This document shows positions 33,334 to 41,785 of a DNA stretch of 64,000 nucleotides, piece by piece. Source of the DNA: CAZFHA01 sp964518595 (GTDB lineage Bacteria; Bacillota; Clostridia; Saccharofermentanales; Saccharofermentanaceae). Below the pieces are notes generated by a model. It was not told the DNA's origin. It saw nothing but the letters and a program-made list of their open reading frames with translations, and made no database searches. Position 1 is the first letter of the stretch. Every line of letters begins with the position of its first letter. A program made the translations under genes and the position numbers. The DNA is taken from positions 1-64,000 of the forward strand of contig CAZFHA010000007.1 in NCBI GenBank assembly GCA_964518595.1, written 5' to 3'.

Positions 33334-35886
33334 TTAATCCTGCTGCTGGAGCGACTTCCCTTCCTCCCATTCTTTAAAAACCTCCGGCAGCGCCTCAGGA
33401 ATCAGTTCCAAGCACAGCATTACATTTAAGCACCATTGTGAAACACAATTAGTGGATATCCAAGGAATTTCCCTGACTTTTTCCCAAGTAGATGATTCTC
33501 TCATACTGTCAACAATAGGGAGGGGCACACCGCTGTTTTTTTCAAAAAGTAAAAGTTCCCAGGCTTTACGAGCTAAAAGAGGATCTTTGCGCCAGTATGC
33601 ACTGTAAGCAATCATTCCAGCGGCAAACATCGGCCAGGAAAAGTGCTTATTTTCCAATAGCCCATCACTGTGTGTCTTTTTTTCCGCATCCGATAAGGAG
33701 TAAAACCAACCAAACTCTGCTAACATATCTTTCCAACTCCGATCCTCAAGACTGTCAGCCAATTCTATCCAAAACTGGGTTGCCCCAAAGGCAATTACCA
33801 TATGATAACCACTTTCATTACCACTACCTATATAGGTTAGCTGTCCATCCTCCGGTCGGAATAGAAAACTAGGGCCGGACAGTAAGCGTAGAGGGCTACG
33901 CCTTATATCCGCAATGCCTTGGTAAAGCTTCTTACACCACGTCTCTTCACCACTTCGCTCCCAAGCCGTAAACCATCCTGAGGCTAAGGCCGCCCAATCC
34001 GGCCCAGTTCGAATGGGAATTAATCCATCTTGCTTCTTATAAAATTCTCGTAAGGGGGGAAGCCGCTGGATTGCCATTTCACTTTCTGCCGTAACCTGCA
34101 AGATTTCACCAATTCTGGCGTCACCGGTTACGTAATAGTAATAGCGATGAAGGGCAGCCATAGCAATACGAACTTCCTTACAAGAACATCCCCAATGGAG
34201 CACATTGTGCCGGGAACCTAACCCTTTATATGTCCCCTCATGGTAGCAATCCACTTCACTGGTATGCCTGGTCATGGCCTCCGCCATAGTGAAAACATCC
34301 CCTCGGCCGCTACGTAAAAAGTACTGCCAAAGCCACATATTGGGTACTAGTTCTGTGTTCTGCCAGGCGTACCCCCCTAAATCATATCGCCATTGACTCC
34401 GAACCGGGTCATAGGTGTGCATCACATCACCATAATCCCAAAAACCATACCAACTCCGCTGCACTACTTCATCACGATAAAAGTCAAATAGTTGCACCAA
34501 TTGTTTTTCTAAAAAACTTTCTGCCTCATTAGCTTCCGTTATAAGACTAAATCTGCCCAATCCATGACTGGCTTGATAACGCTCTGGGCTACAAATGAGC
34601 CTAGGGGGATAATTGATCCTTTGAGCCAATTCCAGCAACTGGTTAGCTCGAATGGGTTGGTCAAAAAATTCTAAAGTCAAACTAGAGGTATTGGCAATTC
34701 CCTCTGCGGTAGAACGAATCTCTGCAAAACCTTCATAGGCACTACGCATATGATCTCGTTGGGAGTAATGTTGAAAAGTCTGAAAGCCTCCCCTAGGACT
34801 CAAGAACCAAGCCGCAATCTGACTATTTTGGTCAGCAAGATTTTTAACCTGTAGCTCTGCCGGATATTTTTGCCAAAAATCTTTTATGCTTATAGCTAGA
34901 CCGCCATCTCCTCCTCCGGCATAAATAAAGCCCGAACTTTGTTCCCCCTCTCCGCCTTTTATTTCCGCTACATGATCTCCAGTAGATTTGAAAAAACAAA
35001 AGCGCTTTGGACTTTCTTGATAGAGCGAAAAGTTCTGCCACAGAGGATTCTCCTCACCATAGTCAAGAATAGAATCATCGATTTCTTCACTCTCCAGCCG
35101 CTCACCATGGCACTGCTTCTGGTAAAAAATATTGTTGCGACTATGGTAACGCGATAGTAGGGTTTGAGCCGGTTCACAGTAGACAAACTCCGTACTACAA
35201 AATTGGAAATAGCGATTCCAAGCTTCGCCTTGTAAGGGTATATCTGCCCCTAGCCCAAATCCTCCCAATGGCTCTTCCTCCATAAGTACCAGCGTGGCTG
35301 TAATTTCAATATTATCTTGGCTACGCCAAAAACCAAATCGTAGAATTACCCGGAAGATTTCTCCCTTCAGCTGATTAAAGAAGCTCATGACAGTTTTCAC
35401 CGCCACGTAGCATTCGCCTTCTTCCTCCACTACAGCTTCAACAATTTCACTCCGACTTATATTTTCAGCCTTGACTAATGGGCATAACTTAGTCAAAAGC
35501 AGTGTTTTTTGCCGTTTTACCCAAGCTAATGAATAACTTCCCCGATTGGGAAAAAAGGCTTGAAGGCTACCAGTATCAACGAGTATTCCATTATAGCCTT
35601 GGGTTATCATGCTGGATGCAATTTCTTTTTCCACCATTTCCGCTCCCAAGCGAAGGCTTGGCGGCTCATCGCCCACATATTGCAGATAATGACCTGACCA
35701 CTTTAAGGAACCATCCGGCCAATAAGCCATGACTTTACTTTGAAGCCTTTGCTCCTGACCCTGGCTTTGGCAGGTAATCTTTGCTAAATCTGCTGCGTGT
35801 ACTTCACCTCTTTTCCAAGGAACCCCCACAAAAAAACCTTGCTGCTCCTTTGGCGGTTGGTTCAGCCAAGACAAGGGAATATCCAT
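33334..35886 (-). CDS. YetA/PL26-like exo-rhamnogalacturonan lyase family protein
   Basis: An 850-residue protein. It starts with a beta-barrel region (GFFVGVPWKRGEV, YWPDGSLKWSGHY) as in YetA and the PcRGLX N-terminal domain; an alpha/alpha barrel follows from about residue 400 (SWYGFWDYGDVMHTYD, HRYYYYVTGDARI). YetA sits in the B. subtilis rhamnogalacturonan locus. The family has lyases that cut rhamnogalacturonan ends. No signal peptide is seen, implying cytoplasmic action. ATG 35886 has GAGG eight bases upstream. It starts 5 bp after the GH42 gene. Confidence 0.8.
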   Translation of the reverse strand: MDIPLSWLNQPPKEQQGFFVGVPWKRGEVHAADLAKITCQSQGQEQRLQSKVMAYWPDGSLKWSGHYLQYVGDEPPSLRLGAEMVEKEIASSMITQGYNGILVDTGSLQAFFPNRGSYSLAWVKRQKTLLLTKLCPLVKAENISRSEIVEAVVEEEGECYVAVKTVMSFFNQLKGEIFRVILRFGFWRSQDNIEITATLVLMEEEPLGGFGLGADIPLQGEAWNRYFQFCSTEFVYCEPAQTLLSRYHSRNNIFYQKQCHGERLESEEIDDSILDYGEENPLWQNFSLYQESPKRFCFFKSTGDHVAEIKGGEGEQSSGFIYAGGGDGGLAISIKDFWQKYPAELQVKNLADQNSQIAAWFLSPRGGFQTFQHYSQRDHMRSAYEGFAEIRSTAEGIANTSSLTLEFFDQPIRANQLLELAQRINYPPRLICSPERYQASHGLGRFSLITEANEAESFLEKQLVQLFDFYRDEVVQRSWYGFWDYGDVMHTYDPVRSQWRYDLGGYAWQNTELVPNMWLWQYFLRSGRGDVFTMAEAMTRHTSEVDCYHEGTYKGLGSRHNVLHWGCSCKEVRIAMAALHRYYYYVTGDARIGEILQVTAESEMAIQRLPPLREFYKKQDGLIPIRTGPDWAALASGWFTAWERSGEETWCKKLYQGIADIRRSPLRLLSGPSFLFRPEDGQLTYIGSGNESGYHMVIAFGATQFWIELADSLEDRSWKDMLAEFGWFYSLSDAEKKTHSDGLLENKHFSWPMFAAGMIAYSAYWRKDPLLARKAWELLLFEKNSGVPLPIVDSMRESSTWEKVREIPWISTNCVSQWCLNVMLCLELIPEALPEVFKEWEEGKSLQQQD

Positions 35887-35891
35887 CTCTT

Positions 35892-37895
35892 TTACCTCAT
35901 TTCTATGATTTTGTAAGAAAAGGGGGCTAAAAAATACTCCCCCGCTGTCATTTCGCAATTCTGTAATTGCTCTTCTCCCAGTCTGCTTAGTTGGAAGGCC
36001 TTGGGTGAAGCGGTCATGTTGACCAGCCAGTGCTGTTCCTTATTATTCTTACTTCGCCGTTGAATCCTATAAATGCCTTTCGTAGCTGATAGAGAAGAAG
36101 GGTTTGTAAGGCAGGCCAGCGACTGAGCATAAGACCAGATTTTAGCCCTTAAAGCTGCGCCGCCTTTACCGAAAAAACCACTCCCCATGTAGATTATTTT
36201 ACCTTTTCCAAAATTTTTCTCCATTAGAAAAGATTTGCCCCGTCCTACTCCCTTTGACACATGACCTAAGGAAGCTTGCTCATTCACAGGTATAAACAGT
36301 GTACTATCCCCCCATAACGCAAAGGTTTCTCCCAATGCCTCTCCCCAAAGGTCGCTATCTGTGGCCGGAATTTCTACCACCTGATTAATTCCTAATACTT
36401 CTCCCAATCCTCCCAATCCTCCCAATCCCCTCTGCTGCTGCCAAGTGTGTTCAGCACTTCGATCGGCTGTTTGCGGCCCCACTAACCAAATGCCACCATT
36501 TTCTACAAAGTCTAAAGCCTTGGTCAGAAATGGTTCAGATAAATAACGCAGATAAGGCGTGTGGAGGATTTTATACGGGGAAAGATCAGCAGTCTCTGGA
36601 ATAAGTTCACGAGAAATATCTAGTGCCAAAAGACCGGAGTAATATTCGGTAATCAGGCTACGATAACTCATTTTATCCGTCGTCTCCACTTGATAAAATA
36701 AAGCTGCTACATCAGAGTAAACCAGTGCTGTACCAGGATGAATCACGTGACTCGACTTCACCAGAGGCTCTAACCGCTGCCGTAGATTACCCAATTCTTT
36801 AGCACTCTCATAGCCAATATCCGGTTCACCCCAAGAACTAACTACGCCACTATGCGTTTGTTCACAACCTCCAAATAGTCGTCGGAAAGGCCAAATTTGA
36901 AAGCAGTCCAGTCCGGCGGCATAGGTGGCAAAAGCCTCAGCTAAAACATAGCCCTCAGGATGAGGAAGGCTGGTTTTCTCCAGATAACCACTGTGGGACA
37001 GAGCTGTTTCCAAAAGCCGGCAAGGTTTTCCCGGTTTCAACTGCGGCCATAAATCCAAATTAATCAAGAAGGCAGGATAGTTTTGCGCGGAAGCGTAGGT
37101 ATCAAAAGAAGTAAAGTCTAACTGTTCAAAAAGTTTTTGATTATTCAGAGAAAAACCCATACCGGTATTGTGGGTTATAGGTAGCTTTGTATAAGAACGT
37201 AGGGTCGTAATTTGAAGATCGGCAAAGTCTAATACGGTCTGTTGAGAATATTCTAAATAGGAACGCTCTAAAGCACTATTATGAAGAAAGGCTGTAGACT
37301 CAGGAGCCGGAATTTCAGCAAAACTCTGATAAGCTTGGCTCCAAATTGCTGTTTGCCAGCTTCTATTCAAATTTTCAATCCTGCTGTATCTCTCTTCCAA
37401 CCATTGTCGCCACTTGTCTTGACAAATCGGACAGAAACAAGCTGAGGTGTGCGACTTCCACTCATTATCCAGTTGAATGGCATTTATATGTGAAAATTCA
37501 CCGATGGTTTTACCAATTTCTTTAAGAAGAGCCACTACCCGCTCACGAAAATAGGGCTGATTTATGCAAAGGTGCTGCCGAGAACCGTGAACCGTCCGTC
37601 TCCCTTCTCTGTCTTGAAACAGGCGATCAGAATGCTGAAAACTGAGCCAACGCGGTGGAGCAGCTGTAGGTGTAGCTAAAAGTACCTGTATGCCAGCCCC
37701 TTCTAGGCGCTCTAAAGCATAACGTAAAGGCTCCATGCAAAAGTGATCTTCTTTTGGTTCCAGCACCTCCCACATGAATTCACCTATACGGCAATAGTTC
37801 ATGCCAAGTTTTTTCATATGTAGTAAATCAGTTTGAAACACTTCTTCCGGCCAGACTTCCGGATAAAGAGCAGCACCGTAAAGTAATTCTCCCAT
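35892..37895 (-). CDS. Beta-galactosidase, glycoside hydrolase family 42
   Basis: A 667-residue GH42 enzyme. It begins LLYGAALYPEVWPEEVFQTD, has the acid/base Glu145 in IQLDNEWKSH, the zinc-type Cys cluster CFCPIC (153-158) after it, and the nucleophile Glu296 in LLETALSHSG. GH42 enzymes remove beta-galactose, here probably from rhamnogalacturonan side chains or arabinogalactan. No signal peptide is seen. It is in the Lpl-type importer operon. A 9-bp coding repeat lies near residue 494. Confidence 0.92.
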   Translation of the reverse strand: MGELLYGAALYPEVWPEEVFQTDLLHMKKLGMNYCRIGEFMWEVLEPKEDHFCMEPLRYALERLEGAGIQVLLATPTAAPPRWLSFQHSDRLFQDREGRRTVHGSRQHLCINQPYFRERVVALLKEIGKTIGEFSHINAIQLDNEWKSHTSACFCPICQDKWRQWLEERYSRIENLNRSWQTAIWSQAYQSFAEIPAPESTAFLHNSALERSYLEYSQQTVLDFADLQITTLRSYTKLPITHNTGMGFSLNNQKLFEQLDFTSFDTYASAQNYPAFLINLDLWPQLKPGKPCRLLETALSHSGYLEKTSLPHPEGYVLAEAFATYAAGLDCFQIWPFRRLFGGCEQTHSGVVSSWGEPDIGYESAKELGNLRQRLEPLVKSSHVIHPGTALVYSDVAALFYQVETTDKMSYRSLITEYYSGLLALDISRELIPETADLSPYKILHTPYLRYLSEPFLTKALDFVENGGIWLVGPQTADRSAEHTWQQQRGLGGLGGLGEVLGINQVVEIPATDSDLWGEALGETFALWGDSTLFIPVNEQASLGHVSKGVGRGKSFLMEKNFGKGKIIYMGSGFFGKGGAALRAKIWSYAQSLACLTNPSSLSATKGIYRIQRRSKNNKEQHWLVNMTASPKAFQLSRLGEEQLQNCEMTAGEYFLAPFSYKIIEMR
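36402..36428. repeat. Three tandem 9-bp repeats inside the GH42 gene
   Basis: TCCCAATCC occurs three times in tandem, encoding Gly-Leu-Gly repeats on the minus strand (RGLGGLGGLGE). As the unit is a multiple of three, changes in copy number would keep the frame. Confidence 0.8.
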
Positions 37896-38007
37896 TTCAT
37901 CTTCCCCTTTAAATTTTGCAAGGCAACGAGAAGAGTAGCAAAGGCGCAGCTTTTCCTGAGCCCTTGCCCCTCTAAAAAGTAAAGTCTATTAATCCTCACC
38001 CTGGAAT

Positions 38008-39603
38008 TTAAGGATTTTCGTGGAAGAGGGCGTTGACCTCTTTAATAACTTCACTGCCCCCTTGGCTATCCCAATTTGCCCAAGCCGCCTCAAGCCCTAC
38101 GTCATCAATCTGCCCGACAATATACTGGGTACGAGCATCATCCAGAATTTGATCGAGATTGGCACCATTGAGGGAGTAAGTCTGAGAATTTACCAGATAA
38201 CCGGCGGCTGGATTAAAAACCGCATTAGCTGCATTGGAAGTTTTTACTTCATTTTCTAAAATTTCCCGTTCATTCATCGCCAACTTAGGATTCTGAGACA
38301 TAAGGTTAGGAATGTAAGCTACTACTTGATTCAAGCCATTATTATTTTTTTGATTCATAACTAAATCAGTAGTTATGACCTTTATTTCTCCTTTGTCATT
38401 CTTTTCCCAATCAATACCTTCTAAGCCATAATCAGCCAGTACCAACATTTCATCATCACACATCTTATCCAGAAAATGGAGACATTTCTCTACATCTTCT
38501 TTGGTTTTAGCCGCAGCCTTAGTTATAACGAAAAAGCCATTGTAACCAGATGTTGCCAAGGTTTTGTGCTCAGAAGATTTATCTTTAGCGATAGCTCCAA
38601 CAAAACCCATCGAAGCCAATCCATCACCGGTAACTGCTTTGACCTCATTAGTGACAAAGTAATCCCATATCCGACGTGAGCTATCGAGAACATCTACAAA
38701 GATACCGCACTCACCATTTTTTACTGAATCACTCCAAGTACTGGAATCACGCACTGCCCAGTCCTTATAAACCAAATCTTCTTCATACATTTTCCGTAGC
38801 CAGGTAAGAGCTTCCATGTATTCCTTGGTTTGGTGTACCGGAACTAAATTGCCTTCTTCTTCTACCCAGCCATTACCGGCTCCAAACCAAGTCTGCATGA
38901 TATCGAAAGGTCCTGTATACTTAGACAGAGCTATACCATAGGTATCTTTTACACCATTACCGTCGGGATCTTGTTCTCTAAAGGCTTTTGCCATATTATA
39001 AACATCTTCTACTGTCTTAGGTTCTGATAAGCCAAGCTTTTCAGCCCAGTCTTTTCGATAGCCTAATCCGTTTCGCCCAATCGGTCTGGCTCTATAAATT
39101 CCTATCAGCTGATTATTAATTGTAATTGCCTGATTTACCTGAGGATTAGCCTTTGATAAATTAGGATAAGCTGAGGTATCCTGCAAGAATTCTGTTAAAT
39201 CCCAAAATGCTCCGGCGGAAGCCGCCGAGACAACAGTAGGCAACATTTTAGGAATCGTCATAACCATTGGCATTGAAGCTTGATCCATTAGCGTTACGCC
39301 CAGCTTATCTTCATAGCTATCATTAGCCACCCAAATAAACTCTACCTCTGTATTAGTATATTCCTTCATCTTGGCAATCACAGTCTCAGAATCACTGCCG
39401 CTTAAGGGTGAACCAAAATGATCCGTGGTCATAAAACTGAGTTTAAATGCTTCGCTACTTGACTCTGAAGACGGGCTTGATGAGCCTTTCTCAGCACTGG
39501 TACCAACACTGGTGGGGTTAGTCGACCCACCACTACAACCGGCCACCACACTAACAGCCATAATCATAGCCAGAAGTCCTGCTACCTTAGATGTCTTTTT
39601 CAT
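38008..39603 (-). CDS. LplA-like oligosaccharide-binding lipoprotein
   Basis: A 531-residue lipoprotein: signal MKKTSKVAGLLAMIMAVSVVAGC with lipobox VAGC, then a Ser/Gly linker and an extended SBP_bac_1 fold (GLGYRKDWAEKLGLSEPKTVEDVYNMAKAF, DPDGNGVKDTYGI), as in LplA/YtcQ. It delivers an oligosaccharide to the two permeases encoded just upstream. GAGGAGG precedes the ATG. As in the lpl family, it follows the permease genes and precedes the hydrolases. Confidence 0.92.
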   Translation of the reverse strand: MKKTSKVAGLLAMIMAVSVVAGCSGGSTNPTSVGTSAEKGSSSPSSESSSEAFKLSFMTTDHFGSPLSGSDSETVIAKMKEYTNTEVEFIWVANDSYEDKLGVTLMDQASMPMVMTIPKMLPTVVSAASAGAFWDLTEFLQDTSAYPNLSKANPQVNQAITINNQLIGIYRARPIGRNGLGYRKDWAEKLGLSEPKTVEDVYNMAKAFREQDPDGNGVKDTYGIALSKYTGPFDIMQTWFGAGNGWVEEEGNLVPVHQTKEYMEALTWLRKMYEEDLVYKDWAVRDSSTWSDSVKNGECGIFVDVLDSSRRIWDYFVTNEVKAVTGDGLASMGFVGAIAKDKSSEHKTLATSGYNGFFVITKAAAKTKEDVEKCLHFLDKMCDDEMLVLADYGLEGIDWEKNDKGEIKVITTDLVMNQKNNNGLNQVVAYIPNLMSQNPKLAMNEREILENEVKTSNAANAVFNPAAGYLVNSQTYSLNGANLDQILDDARTQYIVGQIDDVGLEAAWANWDSQGGSEVIKEVNALFHENP

Positions 39604-39640
39604 ACATATACCTCCTCGTATAATAGTTTTTATGTTAAGA

Positions 39641-40537
39641 TCAGCCCTTTACAGCGCCGATCATAACGCCTTTGGTAAAATGTTTCTGAATGAAGGGATA
39701 AATCAGTAATATTGGTAGAGTAGAAACAATCGTTGCCGCCATTTTTACCGCCTTATCCGGTGGCATTCCAAATTGAGCATAATCCATCATATTAGCCTGA
39801 ATCCCTCCGGCCAAAAGCACAATCCGGCGCAGTGTAATCTGTACAACCTCTTTTCGAGGATCATTAATGTATATCATGGCATTAAAATAGTCATTCCACA
39901 AAGATACCGCATAGAAGAGAGCTACCGAGGCCAGTGCTGCTTTAGACAAAGGCAATACAATTCTGACAAAAATACCTAAATCATTGCAGCCATCCAATCG
40001 GGCAGACTCCTCTAATTCCGTAGGTATAGCCGAAAAGAAATGTTTCAGAATAATCAGGTTAAAGGCATTGATTGCCCCCGGAATAATCAGAGCACTAAAG
40101 GAATTCGTCATGCCCAGTCCACTGATTAAAAGGTAGCTAGGAATCAGCCCACCGGAAAAAACCATAGTAATAATCACAAGGTTTAGTATCAAATTACGTC
40201 CGGTTAGACCAGGTTTTGATAAGGGATACGCAAAAGTAGTGGTAAAGATCATGGCCATAAGAGTACCCCCGAGAGTTACAATAATTGAATTGCCTAACCC
40301 ACGAAAAATATCACCGGTACTAAGGATATAACGATAGGCATTTAAAGAAAAAACTCTTGGAAAAATAAAGAAGGCTCTTTCAGTTAATTCTTTTTCGGTA
40401 GAAAAAGAACCTGCTAGAATGAAAAGGAAGGGTAGCAAGGTAACAATGGCAAAAGCCCCCACAAAAAGATAGACTAACAAGCTAAAGAGGCGATCTTTCC
40501 AGCGTTCTCTGCGAAAATTTTTAATCTTTACACTCAT
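39641..40537 (-). CDS. LplC-type carbohydrate ABC transporter permease
   Basis: A 298-residue permease with six helices and the EAA loop ELEESARLDGCNDLGIFVRIVLPLSKAA that contacts the ATPase. MalG/LplC family (CUT1). GGAGGAG precedes the ATG, 12 bp after the first permease gene. No ATPase gene is present in this operon, so a shared MsmX-type ATPase elsewhere is expected. Confidence 0.92.
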   Translation of the reverse strand: MSVKIKNFRRERWKDRLFSLLVYLFVGAFAIVTLLPFLFILAGSFSTEKELTERAFFIFPRVFSLNAYRYILSTGDIFRGLGNSIIVTLGGTLMAMIFTTTFAYPLSKPGLTGRNLILNLVIITMVFSGGLIPSYLLISGLGMTNSFSALIIPGAINAFNLIILKHFFSAIPTELEESARLDGCNDLGIFVRIVLPLSKAALASVALFYAVSLWNDYFNAMIYINDPRKEVVQITLRRIVLLAGGIQANMMDYAQFGMPPDKAVKMAATIVSTLPILLIYPFIQKHFTKGVMIGAVKG

Positions 40538-40549
40538 AGTGTCTCCTCC

Positions 40550-41518
40550 TTAATACAAACCAGATTCACCTAAAATCTTTGAAAGCTTATTAGCCATTAG
40601 CACCATGGTCATACTCACAATTGATTTGAATAAACCTACGGCTGTAGCATAGGAATATTGTCCCTGCTTGATACCCCGAGTATAAACATAGGTATCAAAT
40701 ACTTCGGAAGCCTGAATGTTTAAAGAATTCTGCATGAGAAAGATTTGTTCAAAGCCGGTATTTAAAATAGCACCAACCCGAAGAATCAGCATTATCACAA
40801 TGGTGCCCTTAATGGCTGGAAGTGTAATATGCCACAAGAGCCTGAAACGGCCTGCACCATCGACTTTAGCCGCCTCGTATAACTGGGTATCTACTCCAGC
40901 CAGAGCTGCCAGAAAAATGATAGTACCGTAACCGGTCTCTTTCCAGATATTTTGTCCCACAATCAGGCCACTAAAATACTGTGGCGAGCCCAAGAAATCA
41001 ACAGTCTGACCGGTTATCTTCTGAATCAATAGATTCACCGCGCCATCATTGATATTGAAAAGTGTGTAAGTCAGGCTGGCAACAATAACAAAAGAAATAA
41101 AGTGCGGAATATAGATTATTGTTTGCGCCAGCCGCTTATAAATATGATGTCGTATCTCATTTAGAAGTAGAGCAAGAATTATTGGTGCCGGAAAATAAAA
41201 GAGCAAGTTTAGAAAGGACAGGGTCAGAGTGTTCTTTAGAATTCGTAAAAAATCCGGACTAGAAAACAAATTTTTGAAGTGATATAAACCCACCCAGGGG
41301 CTATCCAAGAAACCGCTATAAGGACTAAATTGTTTAAAGGCTAATAAAAGACCCGCCATGGGGATATAACGAAAAATTAAGAAATAGAGTAATCCCGGCA
41401 GCAACATAAAATAAAGCCACTTGTGTTTTTTGAAGGCTGACAAAGGATGCTTTCCTCGCCTTAGGGGCGAAGAAAAGGAGCTTTTCGATAATCTTGAAAA
41501 AGTAGTACCTGGTTCCAT
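40550..41518 (-). CDS. LplB-type carbohydrate ABC transporter permease
   Basis: A 322-residue permease with six helices, an N-terminal cytoplasmic Lys/Arg-rich leader (about 35 residues), and the EAA loop QLYEAAKVDGAGRFRLLWHITLPAIKG. LplB/MalF family. GGAGG is before the ATG. It heads the operon lplB-lplC-lplA-GH42-YetA. Confidence 0.92.
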   Translation of the reverse strand: MEPGTTFSRLSKSSFSSPLRRGKHPLSAFKKHKWLYFMLLPGLLYFLIFRYIPMAGLLLAFKQFSPYSGFLDSPWVGLYHFKNLFSSPDFLRILKNTLTLSFLNLLFYFPAPIILALLLNEIRHHIYKRLAQTIIYIPHFISFVIVASLTYTLFNINDGAVNLLIQKITGQTVDFLGSPQYFSGLIVGQNIWKETGYGTIIFLAALAGVDTQLYEAAKVDGAGRFRLLWHITLPAIKGTIVIMLILRVGAILNTGFEQIFLMQNSLNIQASEVFDTYVYTRGIKQGQYSYATAVGLFKSIVSMTMVLMANKLSKILGESGLY

Positions 41519-41785
41519 TCACACCTCCACACTATACATCTTGCACAAAAACATTTCTTTTCCGCCCAGAGCATAGACAGATGGTATCACTAGGGAAATA
41601 ACAGCGTCAATAATCATTTAAATTACTAAACAAGCTACAAAAGAAGACGAAAAATCGCCTAAAATAGGCAAATTTTCACCTTTTATAACGAAATGATTTT
41701 ACCGGAATAATCTAAATGCGTATTAGAAAAAACAGCTGATTTTCACAATCCCTCTTGGAAAAGTTGCACAAAAGAATGTGAATAA

